A stretch of 64,000 nucleotides of DNA from Erysipelotrichaceae bacterium. Its GTDB lineage: Bacteria > Bacillota_I > Bacilli_A > Erysipelotrichales > Erysipelotrichaceae. Below are positions 40,878 through 49,634 of the stretch, one piece after another (positions within the stretch are counted from its first letter, which is position 1; each line of letters begins with the position of its first letter). Position numbers and translations under genes: made by a program. The stretch is from the NCBI GenBank assembly GCA_017550145.1, contig JAFZQG010000004.1:372001-436000 (forward strand). The letters run 5' to 3'. The notes under the pieces are model-generated. The model made no database searches. It was not told the DNA's origin and saw only the letters and a program-made list of their open reading frames with translations.

Positions 40878-42830
40878 TTACAGGAATGAAGAACCGCCGG
40901 TTACGATCCAGCATGCCAGCATCGCAGCGATGAAAGCTCCGGTATATGGTGTGCCGGTCTTGCGGTAGCACCAGGTACACAGGATCGAGAAGAACAGTAC
41001 CTGAGGAACAAAGAGGATCAGGATCGACATGAATGGTCCGCCGAAGGTTGAACCGAAGAAAACATCGGCACCCGGTCCGATACCCATGAAGAACGGAATG
41101 TATTCTAATAGAACGATCAGAAGCACACCGCCTGCCATCAGTAGGAAGTTATAGAACCAGTTGCTTAAGAAAGCAAAGAAACCTTCCTTGTATGTGGCGT
41201 TGGTTCTCATGTCTCTCATGACCTTGGCGTTGTTTAATAAATAGAACAGCGCAAAGAACGGAATATAGACCAGGAACTGTTTGATTCTTAAGGAATTGAA
41301 TTCTCTGAAGAATGGCCAGATGAAACGCAGATCCAGATCAAACAGTCTGCTGTATAACATATTGACCAGATAGATATATCCGACAATAATCAGAGCCAGT
41401 ACGAGCGAACCTAAGAAGGCTAGCGGTTTGAAGCCTTCAGACTTGATGCCTTTCTTTCGGTTTTTAATGAACCTGATAAGATTACTGATAAGCATGATAA
41501 TGATCAGCAACAGATACCAGCCTAAGAAGCCGTTACCGACCGTCATCCGGAAGATCTTTTCCGGCAGAGGCAATAACGCATGACCGAGCTGTGTCATGAA
41601 CGGGAAGGATAAACCCGAAAGCAGCATCGTTAATAATGTACCCGTGATCCTTGATCCGCCTCTTAACATGCCTTCCTTGGAAGGAAGATCCTGTTTAACA
41701 AAACCAAAGACCGGTGTACTAAGAAGAATATTCATTAACGGGAACATCGCGAATAACGTTAATAACATCGCACCAAGTACCAGATATTCTTTTATCTTGG
41801 CCGTGATCTGATCGTAAGGCAGATCGACAGGCAGATTGATCGCTTCATCAAACCAGGCCAGAGCCGTTTCTAATCCATGAATGTTATGTGTCGTCAGACG
41901 GTGGTTGGTATAAAGCAGTTCCATTCTTCTGGCAGAACCGTCAGTGAACTTGCCATAGGTGGTATTCCAGGCTGCCTTATCGGCCGTTGTGCCTAAGAAA
42001 TTGTAACGTAACGGTGTCTTAAGCAGATCGTCTGTAACATTGAGTTCATAGTCACGGAAGTAGGAGAACTCATCATACTTGGACTGTAACAGTAAGACGT
42101 TATTGAAATGATACTTTGTTGTATCATAGGCAGCATCGGTAAACAGCTCGCCGCACTGTAAGACGATCGCTTTAGGTTCGATCTTCGTATTGGCGAAATC
42201 AGCTGCCACACTCCAGCTGGACCAGGTTCCCATCGAGTGACCGGAAACAGCCATTCTGGTATTGTCGACATAATCCAGTTTTGAAAGATATTCATAGGCA
42301 ATCGATCCGCCGCATGAGGAGTCGATTATCGAATTGCCGTCACTGTCTTTGGAATAACGGTCTTTAAAGAAAGACAGGTTAGAGAAGTTCATCAGTATAC
42401 GGTAACGCTCTGATCCTTTGATCGGTGTATAGGTCTTATTGTCATCGGAGTCATTACCATAGTTGACAGTTACCTTATGGTTGACATAACCTCTGCTTAA
42501 TAAACCCAACGTTGATGAACCGTGTCCGTATTCATCAAGACATAAGACAACCGCACCTCTTTTAGCCAGTTCGATCGCATAGGCGGCACAGGTCTCATGG
42601 TCATTCTGATAACCGTGTAACAGGAGAACCGCCGGAGCTTTATTGGATGAAGAAGCTTCTTTCGGTTTATAGAGCTTATAGGCGAGAATACCGTCATTGA
42701 CACTTATTTCTCCGTCAATGATCTCAATCTTTCCGTTGGCTCTCTGCAGTCTGTCTGCCGCAAACATCAAAGCTGATGCCAGGACAAACAGAACGATCAG
42801 GAAAATAAAAGATTTCTTAATGTTCTTCAT
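40878..42830 (-). CDS. Alpha/beta hydrolase fused to a multi-span membrane domain
   Basis: A 650-residue protein. An N-terminal membrane segment (SFIFLIVLFVLASALMFAA) leads to a hydrolase domain of about 310 residues facing outward: LLLHGYQNDHETC, nucleophile elbow GHSMGT (Ser199), acid region LQSKYDEF, and HNIHGLETAL with the likely His. From about residue 345 to the end there are seven or more membrane spans with no recognised signature. The hydrolase part resembles dipeptidyl-peptidase-like or acyl-hydrolase domains. The fusion suggests processing of a lipid or exported molecule at the membrane. It is a single gene with its own terminator. Confidence 0.75.
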   Translation of the reverse strand: MKNIKKSFIFLIVLFVLASALMFAADRLQRANGKIEIIDGEISVNDGILAYKLYKPKEASSSNKAPAVLLLHGYQNDHETCAAYAIELAKRGAVVLCLDEYGHGSSTLGLLSRGYVNHKVTVNYGNDSDDNKTYTPIKGSERYRILMNFSNLSFFKDRYSKDSDGNSIIDSSCGGSIAYEYLSKLDYVDNTRMAVSGHSMGTWSSWSVAADFANTKIEPKAIVLQCGELFTDAAYDTTKYHFNNVLLLQSKYDEFSYFRDYELNVTDDLLKTPLRYNFLGTTADKAAWNTTYGKFTDGSARRMELLYTNHRLTTHNIHGLETALAWFDEAINLPVDLPYDQITAKIKEYLVLGAMLLTLFAMFPLMNILLSTPVFGFVKQDLPSKEGMLRGGSRITGTLLTMLLSGLSFPFMTQLGHALLPLPEKIFRMTVGNGFLGWYLLLIIIMLISNLIRFIKNRKKGIKSEGFKPLAFLGSLVLALIIVGYIYLVNMLYSRLFDLDLRFIWPFFREFNSLRIKQFLVYIPFFALFYLLNNAKVMRDMRTNATYKEGFFAFLSNWFYNFLLMAGGVLLIVLLEYIPFFMGIGPGADVFFGSTFGGPFMSILILFVPQVLFFSILCTWCYRKTGTPYTGAFIAAMLACWIVTGGSSFL

Positions 42831-42887
42831 ATGATCCCCTTTGTATTATTGATATGCTTATTTATATTTATTATTTCATATTTTGAA

Positions 42888-42914
42888 GAGAAAAAATCGC
42901 TTTTACAGCGATTT
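42888..42914 (-). terminator. Terminator overlapping the end of the GNAT gene
   Basis: AAATCGC and GCGATTT form a 7-bp stem that contains the stop codon of the gene ending at 42903; the T-run is on the minus strand. Confidence 0.75.
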
Positions 42915-43355
42915 CGTCTTCAGTCTATAGACGTTGCATACACCTCTTTGGCCTTCATGCTCGAATCCGTACTTTTTCGCAATATGCACGGTTTTGTGCT
43001 GTTCGGGTACGCATTCGATCACCGCATCTTTATCTTCATCTTTGCACATGGAGATCAGTTTTTCAGTCAAGATCTGCGCATAGCCTTTATCCCACATATC
43101 CGATCTTAAGACCCAGCCGATTTCTTTGGCTGTTTCATCGTAATCGTGATAGATGACATAGCCGATGAAGGCATCATCACTTTCAACCGCAAAGATCCTT
43201 GGAGGATCACAGAGCCCGTTATTCTCAATGAATTCAATCGTTTCTTCAAGACTGAAAGGTTCTTCGATATATTTCATGACCTTATGATCGGCCAGAATCG
43301 GGTAGAGAAGATGACAGTCTTCAGAAATGAAGTTTCTGATCGTGAAGCTTTCCAT
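42903..43355 (-). CDS. GNAT family N-acetyltransferase
   Basis: A 150-residue acetyltransferase of the RimJ-like branch: FTIRNFISEDCHLLYPILADHKVMKYI, EIGWVLRSDMWDKGYAQILTEKLI (acetyl-CoA loop, with DKGYA in place of the usual GxGxA), and HIAKKYGFEHEGQ. The acceptor is unknown. It begins at the last base of the preceding gene's stop codon, so the pair is translationally coupled. The terminator hairpin includes its last codons. Confidence 0.82.
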   Translation of the reverse strand: MESFTIRNFISEDCHLLYPILADHKVMKYIEEPFSLEETIEFIENNGLCDPPRIFAVESDDAFIGYVIYHDYDETAKEIGWVLRSDMWDKGYAQILTEKLISMCKDEDKDAVIECVPEQHKTVHIAKKYGFEHEGQRGVCNVYRLKTKSL

Positions 43356-43774
43356 TACTGTTTCTCCTCATCTGTTGGGAAACCGAGAAACGGAACGGGA
43401 TCCCAGTCATTTTTATGCTTATCAGTATGGATAAGACCGAGTTTTTCTTTATAGAGTTCATAGCTGTCTGGAGTCAGATTAAACATTTCGACATTAACAT
43501 CGGAATCGATCTGTAGCTTGCGGAGTTCTCTTTGGATCTTTTCATTGTACAGTTCATAATTGCCTTCAAGGTCACTGTAGGCCAGATCGTTTTCGTCAAA
43601 GAATTTCTGTAAAGCCTCACAGGCTGTTTTCTTTACCAGTACTTTAAACTCATTTTCATCAGAATATTCAGCTTCGATAATCCTGATCGTACCAAAAGAT
43701 CTGGCTTTGAATTCGACGTTGAATTCACTGTCAGTGAAGACGATAGGTTCTGGTGTACCGAATTTAATTTCCAT
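43355..43774 (-). CDS. Hypothetical protein, possibly a solitary SPFH-like fragment
   Basis: A 139-residue soluble protein. The start FGTPEPIVFTDSEFNVEFKARSFGTIRI recalls the 'GTP-PI-F-D ... RAFG' opening of SPFH/virion-core-like proteins in Firmicutes, followed by a helical stretch (ELYNEKIQRELRKLQ). It is much shorter than those proteins (about 300 residues), so it may be a half-domain. This resemblance is from memory and weak. It is followed directly by the acetyltransferase gene. Confidence 0.5.
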   Translation of the reverse strand: MEIKFGTPEPIVFTDSEFNVEFKARSFGTIRIIEAEYSDENEFKVLVKKTACEALQKFFDENDLAYSDLEGNYELYNEKIQRELRKLQIDSDVNVEMFNLTPDSYELYKEKLGLIHTDKHKNDWDPVPFLGFPTDEEKQ

Positions 43775-43860
43775 CGTTTTACCTTAAAAAACAAATACTA
43801 TATTAATACCTTTATATTTATGGTTCAAGATATATATAATTAAGTCAGAGGTAAGATGAG

Positions 43861-45138
43861 ATGAAAAAATACATGTTCCGGATTGTCACATTTGTGATGT
43901 TGTTTTTGCTGATAGGGTTAAGTGGATGTACGAAACAGGCCGTGTATACCGTAAACTTTGATACCGATGGCGGATCTTTTATTGAAGCAGTCGTAATCAA
44001 GGGTGAAAATCAGAAAGTAAGTAAACCTGCCGATCCTGTAAAAGAAGGTACGCAGTTCAAGGAATGGCAGTATAAAGGCACAGCTTATGATTTTGACAGT
44101 ATCGTTACCGAAGATATGACTTTGAAAGCTGTTTATGAGAAATACAATACGGTTACAGTAATCGTTGAAGGAGAAACCTATATCAAGTCCTTCAAAGAAG
44201 GTGAAACCCTGGTTCTGGAAACACCGACCAGCAAGGAAGGCAAGACCTTTGTGGGCTGGATGGTTGATGGCAAGAAAGCCGATCTGTCCGAAGCCAAAGA
44301 CGGATCCAAGATCGAAGCGATCTTTGTGAATAACCGTATTCCATGTACGGGACTCAAGACCCAGTATCACAACTACTGGACGATCGAAGGAACCAAAGCC
44401 TGGAATCTGGAACTCGAAGTAAGTCCTGCCAACACTACCGATGTCCCGGTATATAAGAGTGATGATGAAAGCATCGTTACCGTTGACCAGAAAGGTAATG
44501 TAACAGCACAGAAAGTCGGTACGACCAAGATCCATATTACCTGCGGTGATCAGGAACTGACGATCGGTTTTGAAACCAGAGCGAAGAGTGTTGCGGCAAA
44601 TAAGGTAGAAGTAGATCAGGACAAGCTGGTGCTTTATAACGGCCAGAATGAAAAGATCAAAGTCACAGTCTTACCGGAAAACACGACCGATAAATCCGTT
44701 ACCTTCACTTCTTCGGATAAGAGTATCGTCAAAGTCGATGATTCAGGAAATGTGACCGGTGTATCTCCTGGTATTGCCAAGATTACAGTCAAGACTGCTA
44801 ATGATGTAAGTGCTACAGTCGATGTCTGTGTTGAAGGCGAAAAGGTCGTCTTCGATATGGAAAACAACGTCAGTGTCAAAGCATCCAGCGGAGAAAAGAT
44901 ACCTTACACTGTAACTCATATCATGTGCTATGACTGGAATATCAACAAGATGGATGTGACCAAGGAAGCTGATTTCCATACAGCATATACATCAGCTCTG
45001 GATATTGATGGCAATGGCAATGTCTATGCGAAGGGTGCAGTATTTGAAACAGTCGATATCGAAGTTTACTTCACTTATTCCGATGGCTCATCACTGAACG
45101 CGAAGTCTGATACCTATATCGTTCATGTGGAGAAATAA
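43861..45138 (+). CDS. Surface lipoprotein with InlB-type and Big_2 repeats
   Basis: A 425-residue lipoprotein with signal LLIGLSGCTKQ (lipid on the Cys). Residues 25-95 are one InlB B-repeat (VNFDTDGGSFIEAVVIKGENQKV...FKEWQYKG...DMTLKAVYEK) and about 96-160 a second diverged one. Two Big_2 Ig-like domains follow (SDDESIVTVDQKGNVTAQKVGTTKI and SSDKSIVKVDDSGNVTGVSPGIAKI). The C-terminal 90 residues are not recognised. No sortase signal. It should sit on the outer membrane face; its role (adhesion or wall binding) is unknown. GAGG lies before the ATG. Confidence 0.85.
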   Translation: MKKYMFRIVTFVMLFLLIGLSGCTKQAVYTVNFDTDGGSFIEAVVIKGENQKVSKPADPVKEGTQFKEWQYKGTAYDFDSIVTEDMTLKAVYEKYNTVTVIVEGETYIKSFKEGETLVLETPTSKEGKTFVGWMVDGKKADLSEAKDGSKIEAIFVNNRIPCTGLKTQYHNYWTIEGTKAWNLELEVSPANTTDVPVYKSDDESIVTVDQKGNVTAQKVGTTKIHITCGDQELTIGFETRAKSVAANKVEVDQDKLVLYNGQNEKIKVTVLPENTTDKSVTFTSSDKSIVKVDDSGNVTGVSPGIAKITVKTANDVSATVDVCVEGEKVVFDMENNVSVKASSGEKIPYTVTHIMCYDWNINKMDVTKEADFHTAYTSALDIDGNGNVYAKGAVFETVDIEVYFTYSDGSSLNAKSDTYIVHVEK

Positions 45139-45166
45139 AGTATAAATAATATAAGGATATATAAAG

Positions 45167-45197
45167 GCAGTTAAGTCAATTCTTAACTGCTTTTTAT
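45167..45197 (+). terminator. Terminator after the lipoprotein gene
   Basis: GCAGTTAAG and CTTAACTGC form a 9-bp stem with a six-base loop, followed by TTTTTATTT. Confidence 0.85.
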
Positions 45198-45203
45198 TTG
45201 CCG

Positions 45204-45212
45204 TGATAAGAT
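45204..45212 (+). promoter_or_regulatory. Extended -10 promoter of the DMT transporter gene
   Basis: TGATAAGAT (TGn plus TAAGAT). The predicted start near 45219 practically coincides with the ATG at 45220, so the mRNA may be leaderless. No ribosome site. Confidence 0.45.
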
Positions 45213-45219
45213 TATAGCG

Positions 45220-46104
45220 ATGGAAAAGTATGCATCACTGATGGTTCTGGTTGCGGCTGTTTTATGGGGCAGCAACGGTGTCTTTGTGAAACTTCTGGAA
45301 GGTTCAGGCCTGGGCGGTTTTGAAATGTCTTCGATGAGGATGATACTGACACTGATAATTGAGTTTATACTGGTGTTATTTACTGATCGGAAACTGTTCA
45401 GGATCAGGAAAAAAGATATCTTCTGGTTTATGCTGACAGGGACAGTCGGTATCTATGCTTTTGTGGTAGCTTATTCTTTGTCCATTCAGTATGTCGGTAT
45501 GGCTACGGCAGCAGTACTGATTTATCTGATGCCTTCACTGGTTCTGATATACAGCTGCCTGTTTATGAATGAAAAAATAAATCTGTTTAAGATCATAAGC
45601 GTTATTCTTTCTTTGGTGGGCTGTGCTTTGGCCTGCGGTGTCGCAAGCGGTATCGTCTTCAATGTAAAAGGTATCTTACTGGGTTTACTGACGGCTTTCT
45701 GCTATGCGGCCAATAATATCCTTCTTTCAACAAAACTGAAGGATTATGCTCCATTAACAAGAGTATTCTATACGGCTGTTGCGGCAGCTATCTGTTCGCT
45801 TATCTATCTTTGTCTTTTTACCAATGTGGGTGAAGTATTAAGCATCTATACCCATAATGTACGTTATCTGGTGATCGATATATTGTGGGCAATCTGCTGT
45901 TCGGTTGCGCCGTTTTATCTGTTCAACGCCTCTTTAAAATATATCGGGGTCGCTAAAGCTTCACTGCTCTCAACGTTTGAACCGGTATCGGCTGCTCTGA
46001 TCGGTATCTTCGTGTTTCACGAACACTGGGATATCTTTACGATCAGCGGAATTATTCTGGTAGTAGTTTCGATTATTATCTGTGAGAAAGCTTCTGAGAA
46101 TTAA
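45220..46104 (+). CDS. EamA/DMT-family transporter
   Basis: A 294-residue membrane protein with ten expected spans in two EamA repeats: AAVLWGSNGVFVKLLEGSGLGGFEMSSMRM at the start and LLSTFEPVSAALIGIFVFHE in the second. Such proteins export amino acids or related metabolites. A single gene with a promoter right at its start codon. Confidence 0.88.
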   Translation: MEKYASLMVLVAAVLWGSNGVFVKLLEGSGLGGFEMSSMRMILTLIIEFILVLFTDRKLFRIRKKDIFWFMLTGTVGIYAFVVAYSLSIQYVGMATAAVLIYLMPSLVLIYSCLFMNEKINLFKIISVILSLVGCALACGVASGIVFNVKGILLGLLTAFCYAANNILLSTKLKDYAPLTRVFYTAVAAAICSLIYLCLFTNVGEVLSIYTHNVRYLVIDILWAICCSVAPFYLFNASLKYIGVAKASLLSTFEPVSAALIGIFVFHEHWDIFTISGIILVVVSIIICEKASEN

Positions 46105-46152
46105 GATAAACTGTTATTGATTCTAAAGAAGCTTTTCTTTTAGTTGAATTAA

Positions 46153-46557
46153 CTATAATCCAAGTTTATTGATTAGAGCTTCCTGTAATACTTGAGAAAA
46201 ATTAAGGTTTGCTTTTATAGCTTTATCATTAAGCCATTGAGGAATAGACAGTGTTTTCTTAACGGCTTTTGTGTAATACTTACGGGCATAGTATTCGGGG
46301 TCACCTTCAATAAGCATAACGATTTCATTAGGGAAACGTTTTTGTATATCAGCTATAGGACTTGGTTTAGCAATATCATATTCAAATAATTCACCTGTTT
46401 TATCAAGCCAGAGACTTAAAGCGTCTTTAGCCATTTCCATAGCTTCTACTTCGTTTCCACCTTGTGTAAAACAGCCTGGCAGATCAGGGAATTCAATCCA
46501 GTAACCTCCAACATCTTCAGCAACGTGAAAGACGGCTGGATAATAGATTTTCTGCAT
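46153..46557 (-). CDS. hicB: HicB antitoxin
   Basis: About 134 residues from the ATG at 46557, which has AGGAGG seven bases upstream. The N-terminal part is the HicB fold (YPAVFHVAEDVGGYWIEFPDLPGCFTQGGNEVEAMEMAKDAL) that caps the toxin. The C-terminus LSIPQWLNDKAIKANLNFSQVLQEALINKL is a ribbon-helix-helix DNA-binding module, so it can repress its own promoter. It follows hicA on the minus strand, with 44 bases between the ORFs. Confidence 0.9.
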   Translation of the reverse strand: MQKIYYPAVFHVAEDVGGYWIEFPDLPGCFTQGGNEVEAMEMAKDALSLWLDKTGELFEYDIAKPSPIADIQKRFPNEIVMLIEGDPEYYARKYYTKAVKKTLSIPQWLNDKAIKANLNFSQVLQEALINKLGL

Positions 46558-46601
46558 ATTGGTACCTCCTGTGTTTAGGGCAAGAAAGGAAGGCAAGACT
46601 T

Positions 46602-46796
46602 TTATTTTTTAAGTCCTGCCTGCTTGAGAATGGCTTGCTCCATACCCTTGCCTAAGTCCTTGTTGTGATAAGGAATCAGAGTAGTTCTCCCTGTTTCGGG
46701 ATTTTGAAATTTTCGATGAGAACCTTTCCCACCTGATACTTCAATAAACCCGTTTTTCTGTAAGAACTTCACCATTTCCTTAGACGTCATTGGCAT
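46602..46796 (-). CDS. hicA: HicA toxin (mRNA interferase)
   Basis: A 64-residue double-stranded-RNA-binding-fold toxin: MTSKEMVKFLQKNGFIEVSGGKGSHRKF with the catalytic His27, then a TTLIPYHNKDLGKGMEQAILKQAGL end. It cuts mRNA and is neutralised by HicB encoded downstream. GGAGG lies seven bases before the ATG. Confidence 0.92.
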   Translation of the reverse strand: MPMTSKEMVKFLQKNGFIEVSGGKGSHRKFQNPETGRTTLIPYHNKDLGKGMEQAILKQAGLKK

Positions 46797-46821
46797 ATGG
46801 TGACCTCCTTAACACATTATC

Positions 46822-46850
46822 ATTATAATACGTAATAATACGTATTTCAA
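46822..46850 (-). promoter_or_regulatory. hicAB promoter with operator in its spacer
   Basis: TTGAAA (46850-46845) and TATAAT (46827-46822) on the minus strand are 17 bases apart. Two TACGTA palindromes (46829-46834 and 46839-46844), ten bases centre to centre, fill the spacer and are the probable HicB binding sites. Confidence 0.7.
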
Positions 46851-46965
46851 TTGTGTATTCCTATGATACTGTTTGAAGATCAGTGTGTCTGCATTTATTT
46901 ATATGAACATTTGGTAGAATAGTAAATAATTAGATTATAATTGGAAAAAATAGGGATGGATTGAT

Positions 46966-47547
46966 ATGGATAGTTTTCATTTTGCAGGAAAATACAATGG
47001 TGATGAATCAACACTGATATCTCATGAACATGAACCCGGATATGTTCCATTCAAGGAAGCCGGAAGCATGAATAAGCTTGCCTTGGTCATGAACGGTCTG
47101 GCCTTGGCGATCGCCGTTATTACCTTTGCTCTGTATTTCTATGTAGGCAGGACGCAGCTGAATCCGATCGGAACTGTTCTTTCACTGGTTACACTTGTTC
47201 CGCATGAGTTTCTTCATGCCATCTGTTTTGAAGGCGATGTCTATATGTACAACAATCTAAAGAAGGGAATGCTGTTTGTGGTGGGACCGGGAACTTTCTC
47301 CAAAGCCGGTTTTATCTTCATGTGCTTTTTACCGAATATCGTTTTCGGTTTCATACCTTTTGTTCTTTTCCTGTTTAATCCTTCATTAACTTTACTGGGA
47401 ACTTTAGGAGCCTTTTCAATCCCGGCCGGAGCCGGTGATTACTATAATGCGTTTAATGCTTTTACTCAGATGCCTAAGGGCGCCAGAACTTATCTGCACG
47501 GTATGCATTCATTCTGGTATATGCCGGAAAGAAAGGAGAGCGCATGA
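46966..47547 (+). CDS. DUF3267-family putative membrane metalloprotease
   Basis: A 193-residue membrane protein. HEFLH (His80, Glu81, His84) is a zincin motif next to a membrane span, with GDYYNAFNAF late in the protein; this is the DUF3267 layout. Four or five spans. AGGGATGGA lies before the ATG. The next gene overlaps by 4 bases (ATGA), so the two proteins are made together. Substrate unknown. Confidence 0.8.
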   Translation: MDSFHFAGKYNGDESTLISHEHEPGYVPFKEAGSMNKLALVMNGLALAIAVITFALYFYVGRTQLNPIGTVLSLVTLVPHEFLHAICFEGDVYMYNNLKKGMLFVVGPGTFSKAGFIFMCFLPNIVFGFIPFVLFLFNPSLTLLGTLGAFSIPAGAGDYYNAFNAFTQMPKGARTYLHGMHSFWYMPERKESA

Positions 47548-48683
47548 ATCTTTTAATACATGACTTAAATGAAAAAGAATACAAAAAGATTTCCGGGGAT
47601 TATGAAGGTTATGAAGTAGTCAGCGATAACGGTTCAATCAAACCTTGTGTCGGCTGTTTCAACTGCTGGAACAAGGATCCGGGAAGATGTGTCGTCAAAG
47701 ACGGTTATGAGAATATGGGCTATCTGATTCATCATGCGGATGAGGTCGTGGTAATCGGTAAGTATACCTATGGCGGTTTTTCAGGTTCTATAAAGAATAT
47801 TTTTGACCGCTGTCTTGGCTATGTTCTGCCGCATTTCGAACTGGTCAATAATGAAACTCACCATCAGAAGCGTTATAACGAAATCAAACCTTTTACTTTT
47901 ATCTTCTATGGCCATCAGATAAGTGAAGAAGAAAAGGAATGCGCAAGAAGATATGTGACAGCTGTCTGTACTAACTTCAGAGCACAGGTCAAGGAAGTTA
48001 TTTTTAAAGAAGACAATAAGAAAGTTAAGATACCTGACAGAGGTGAGTATAAAGCGGAAGGAAAGATCGTCTTGCTTAATGCGAGCACGAGAGTAAAAGG
48101 CAATACTGCTAAACTTGCTGTAGAACTGCAGAAACGTTTAAACAGAGAAACAGAGATCATCAACCTGGTTAAATATCTTAACGATAATGATAAACTGCTT
48201 AAAGAACTGGAAGATGTTTCGACGATCGTTCTGTGCGAGCCTTTATATGTTGATGGATTGCCATCACAGCTGATCCGTTTTATGGAGAAGTTTGAAGAAG
48301 ATTACAAAGGAAAGAATAAACGTATCTATGCCTTGGCGAATATGGGCTTATATGAATCAGAACAGCTGGTCAATCTGTTTGAAGGCATAAAGCAGTGGTG
48401 CACAAAGATGGGCTTTGAATACGGCGGAGGATTAGGAGTCGGAGCCGGCGAACTGGTAGGAGGTTTCATGGAAGCCGTACCTTTCGGCAAATGGCCTACG
48501 AGTAAGATTGCCAGGGGAATGGATAAACTTGCTGAAGCAATCAATTATAATTACATAACCGAAGATATCTATCGCGAACCGGCTTTCCCGAGATCACTGT
48601 ATATGGCTATCGCCAACAGCGGCTGGAAGAGAATGGCAAAAGCCAATGGATTAAAACCAAAGGATCTATATAGACAGTTATAA
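47544..48683 (+). CDS. Tandem flavodoxin-fold protein
   Basis: A 379-residue protein. Residues 1-165 form an NADPH-dependent FMN-reductase-like domain lacking the usual first loop, with a PCVGCFNCWNKDPGRC cysteine cluster. Residues 170-379 form a second flavodoxin-like domain (KIVLLNASTRVKGNTAKLAVEL, LCEPLYVDGLPSQLIRFME). Iron-sulfur flavoproteins have similar cysteines, so electron transfer is likely. It overlaps the DUF3267 gene by ATGA. The combination is not one I know. Confidence 0.75.
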   Translation: MNLLIHDLNEKEYKKISGDYEGYEVVSDNGSIKPCVGCFNCWNKDPGRCVVKDGYENMGYLIHHADEVVVIGKYTYGGFSGSIKNIFDRCLGYVLPHFELVNNETHHQKRYNEIKPFTFIFYGHQISEEEKECARRYVTAVCTNFRAQVKEVIFKEDNKKVKIPDRGEYKAEGKIVLLNASTRVKGNTAKLAVELQKRLNRETEIINLVKYLNDNDKLLKELEDVSTIVLCEPLYVDGLPSQLIRFMEKFEEDYKGKNKRIYALANMGLYESEQLVNLFEGIKQWCTKMGFEYGGGLGVGAGELVGGFMEAVPFGKWPTSKIARGMDKLAEAINYNYITEDIYREPAFPRSLYMAIANSGWKRMAKANGLKPKDLYRQL

Positions 48684-48685
48684 GA

Positions 48686-48720
48686 AAAGAACCTGTTTCA
48701 CTTGAGGAAGCAGGTTCTTT
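48686..48720. terminator. Bidirectional terminator
   Basis: AAAGAACCTG and CAGGTTCTTT form a 10-bp stem between the convergent flavodoxin-like gene and murQ. Confidence 0.8.
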
Positions 48721-48728
48721 GTTTATGT

Positions 48729-49619
48729 TTATTTCAACGCATCTCTGATATATCCGTCAGAATCCTTTAATCTCTGTTCGGCCTCTTCTTTGGAGATATT
48801 TAACAGGATCATGATGATGGCGAGTTTACACGAATTATCCGTTTCTTTTAAAACAGAATCGGCTCTGTTATGATCACAGCCTGTTGCTTCCATGACGATC
48901 CTGCGGCATCTTTCAACCAGTTTCTCATTGGTTGCTTTGACATCGACCATGAGATTGCCGTAGACTTTTCCGACACCGATCATGGTAGCGGTCGAGATCA
49001 TATTTAAGACGATCTTCTGACAGGTTCCTGATTTTAATCTTGTTGAGCCGGTAACCACTTCCGGTCCGGCACTCAGTTCGATAGGGTAATCACAATGCTT
49101 AGCTATTTCGGTATTGAAGTTACAGCACAGGCATCCTGTACCGGCTTTGACTTCTCTGGCGTAATCAAGTCCGCCTATGACATAAGGAGTTCTGCCGCTG
49201 GCCGCAATACCGATCACAAAGTCGCTCTCATTCAATCCGAGTTCCTTAAGATCGTTTACTGCCAGTTCCTTTGAATCTTCGGCTCCTTCGACAGCTTTAA
49301 CGAAGGCTCCTTCACCTCCGGCAATCAGTCCGACAAAACGGTCTGAATTATATGTCGGTATTACTTCTACCGCGTCCATCAGACCAAGCCTTCCTGATGT
49401 TCCGGCTCCGATGTAGATGATCCTTCCGCCTTTCTTGTAGGAGGCAATCGTTTCTTTGATCAGAGCTTCGATCTGCGGTAGAGCCTTCTTTACCGCTTCC
49501 ACAACTTTGAGATCTTCTTCGTTCATGATCTCAATGATTTCTTTAGTGCTTAACAGATCGATGTTTCTTGTTTTCTCATTTACGGTCTCGGTTGCGAGTC
49601 CTGAAATATTAATTGACAT
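48729..49619 (-). CDS. murQ: N-acetylmuramic acid 6-phosphate etherase
   Basis: A 296-residue enzyme of normal length. It cleaves the lactyl ether of MurNAc-6-phosphate to give GlcNAc-6-phosphate in cell-wall recycling. SIS-domain motifs GAGTSGRLGLMDAVE, GIAASGRTPYVIGGL and the ETDNSCKLAIIMI end are MurQ-typical. AGAGG lies before the ATG. A MurNAc importer is not in the window. Confidence 0.93.
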   Translation of the reverse strand: MSINISGLATETVNEKTRNIDLLSTKEIIEIMNEEDLKVVEAVKKALPQIEALIKETIASYKKGGRIIYIGAGTSGRLGLMDAVEVIPTYNSDRFVGLIAGGEGAFVKAVEGAEDSKELAVNDLKELGLNESDFVIGIAASGRTPYVIGGLDYAREVKAGTGCLCCNFNTEIAKHCDYPIELSAGPEVVTGSTRLKSGTCQKIVLNMISTATMIGVGKVYGNLMVDVKATNEKLVERCRRIVMEATGCDHNRADSVLKETDNSCKLAIIMILLNISKEEAEQRLKDSDGYIRDALK

Positions 49620-49634
49620 AATTGTTATCCTCTT

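Noticed and set aside
43918..44535. 205-residue minus-strand ORF inside the lipoprotein gene
   Set aside because: Antisense to clear InlB and Big_2 repeats; no start signal or domain.
46105..46152. Terminator between the DMT transporter gene and hicB
   Set aside because: The only stem (CTAAAGAA with TTCTTTTAG) needs a bulge and has no clear T-run beyond its own arm.
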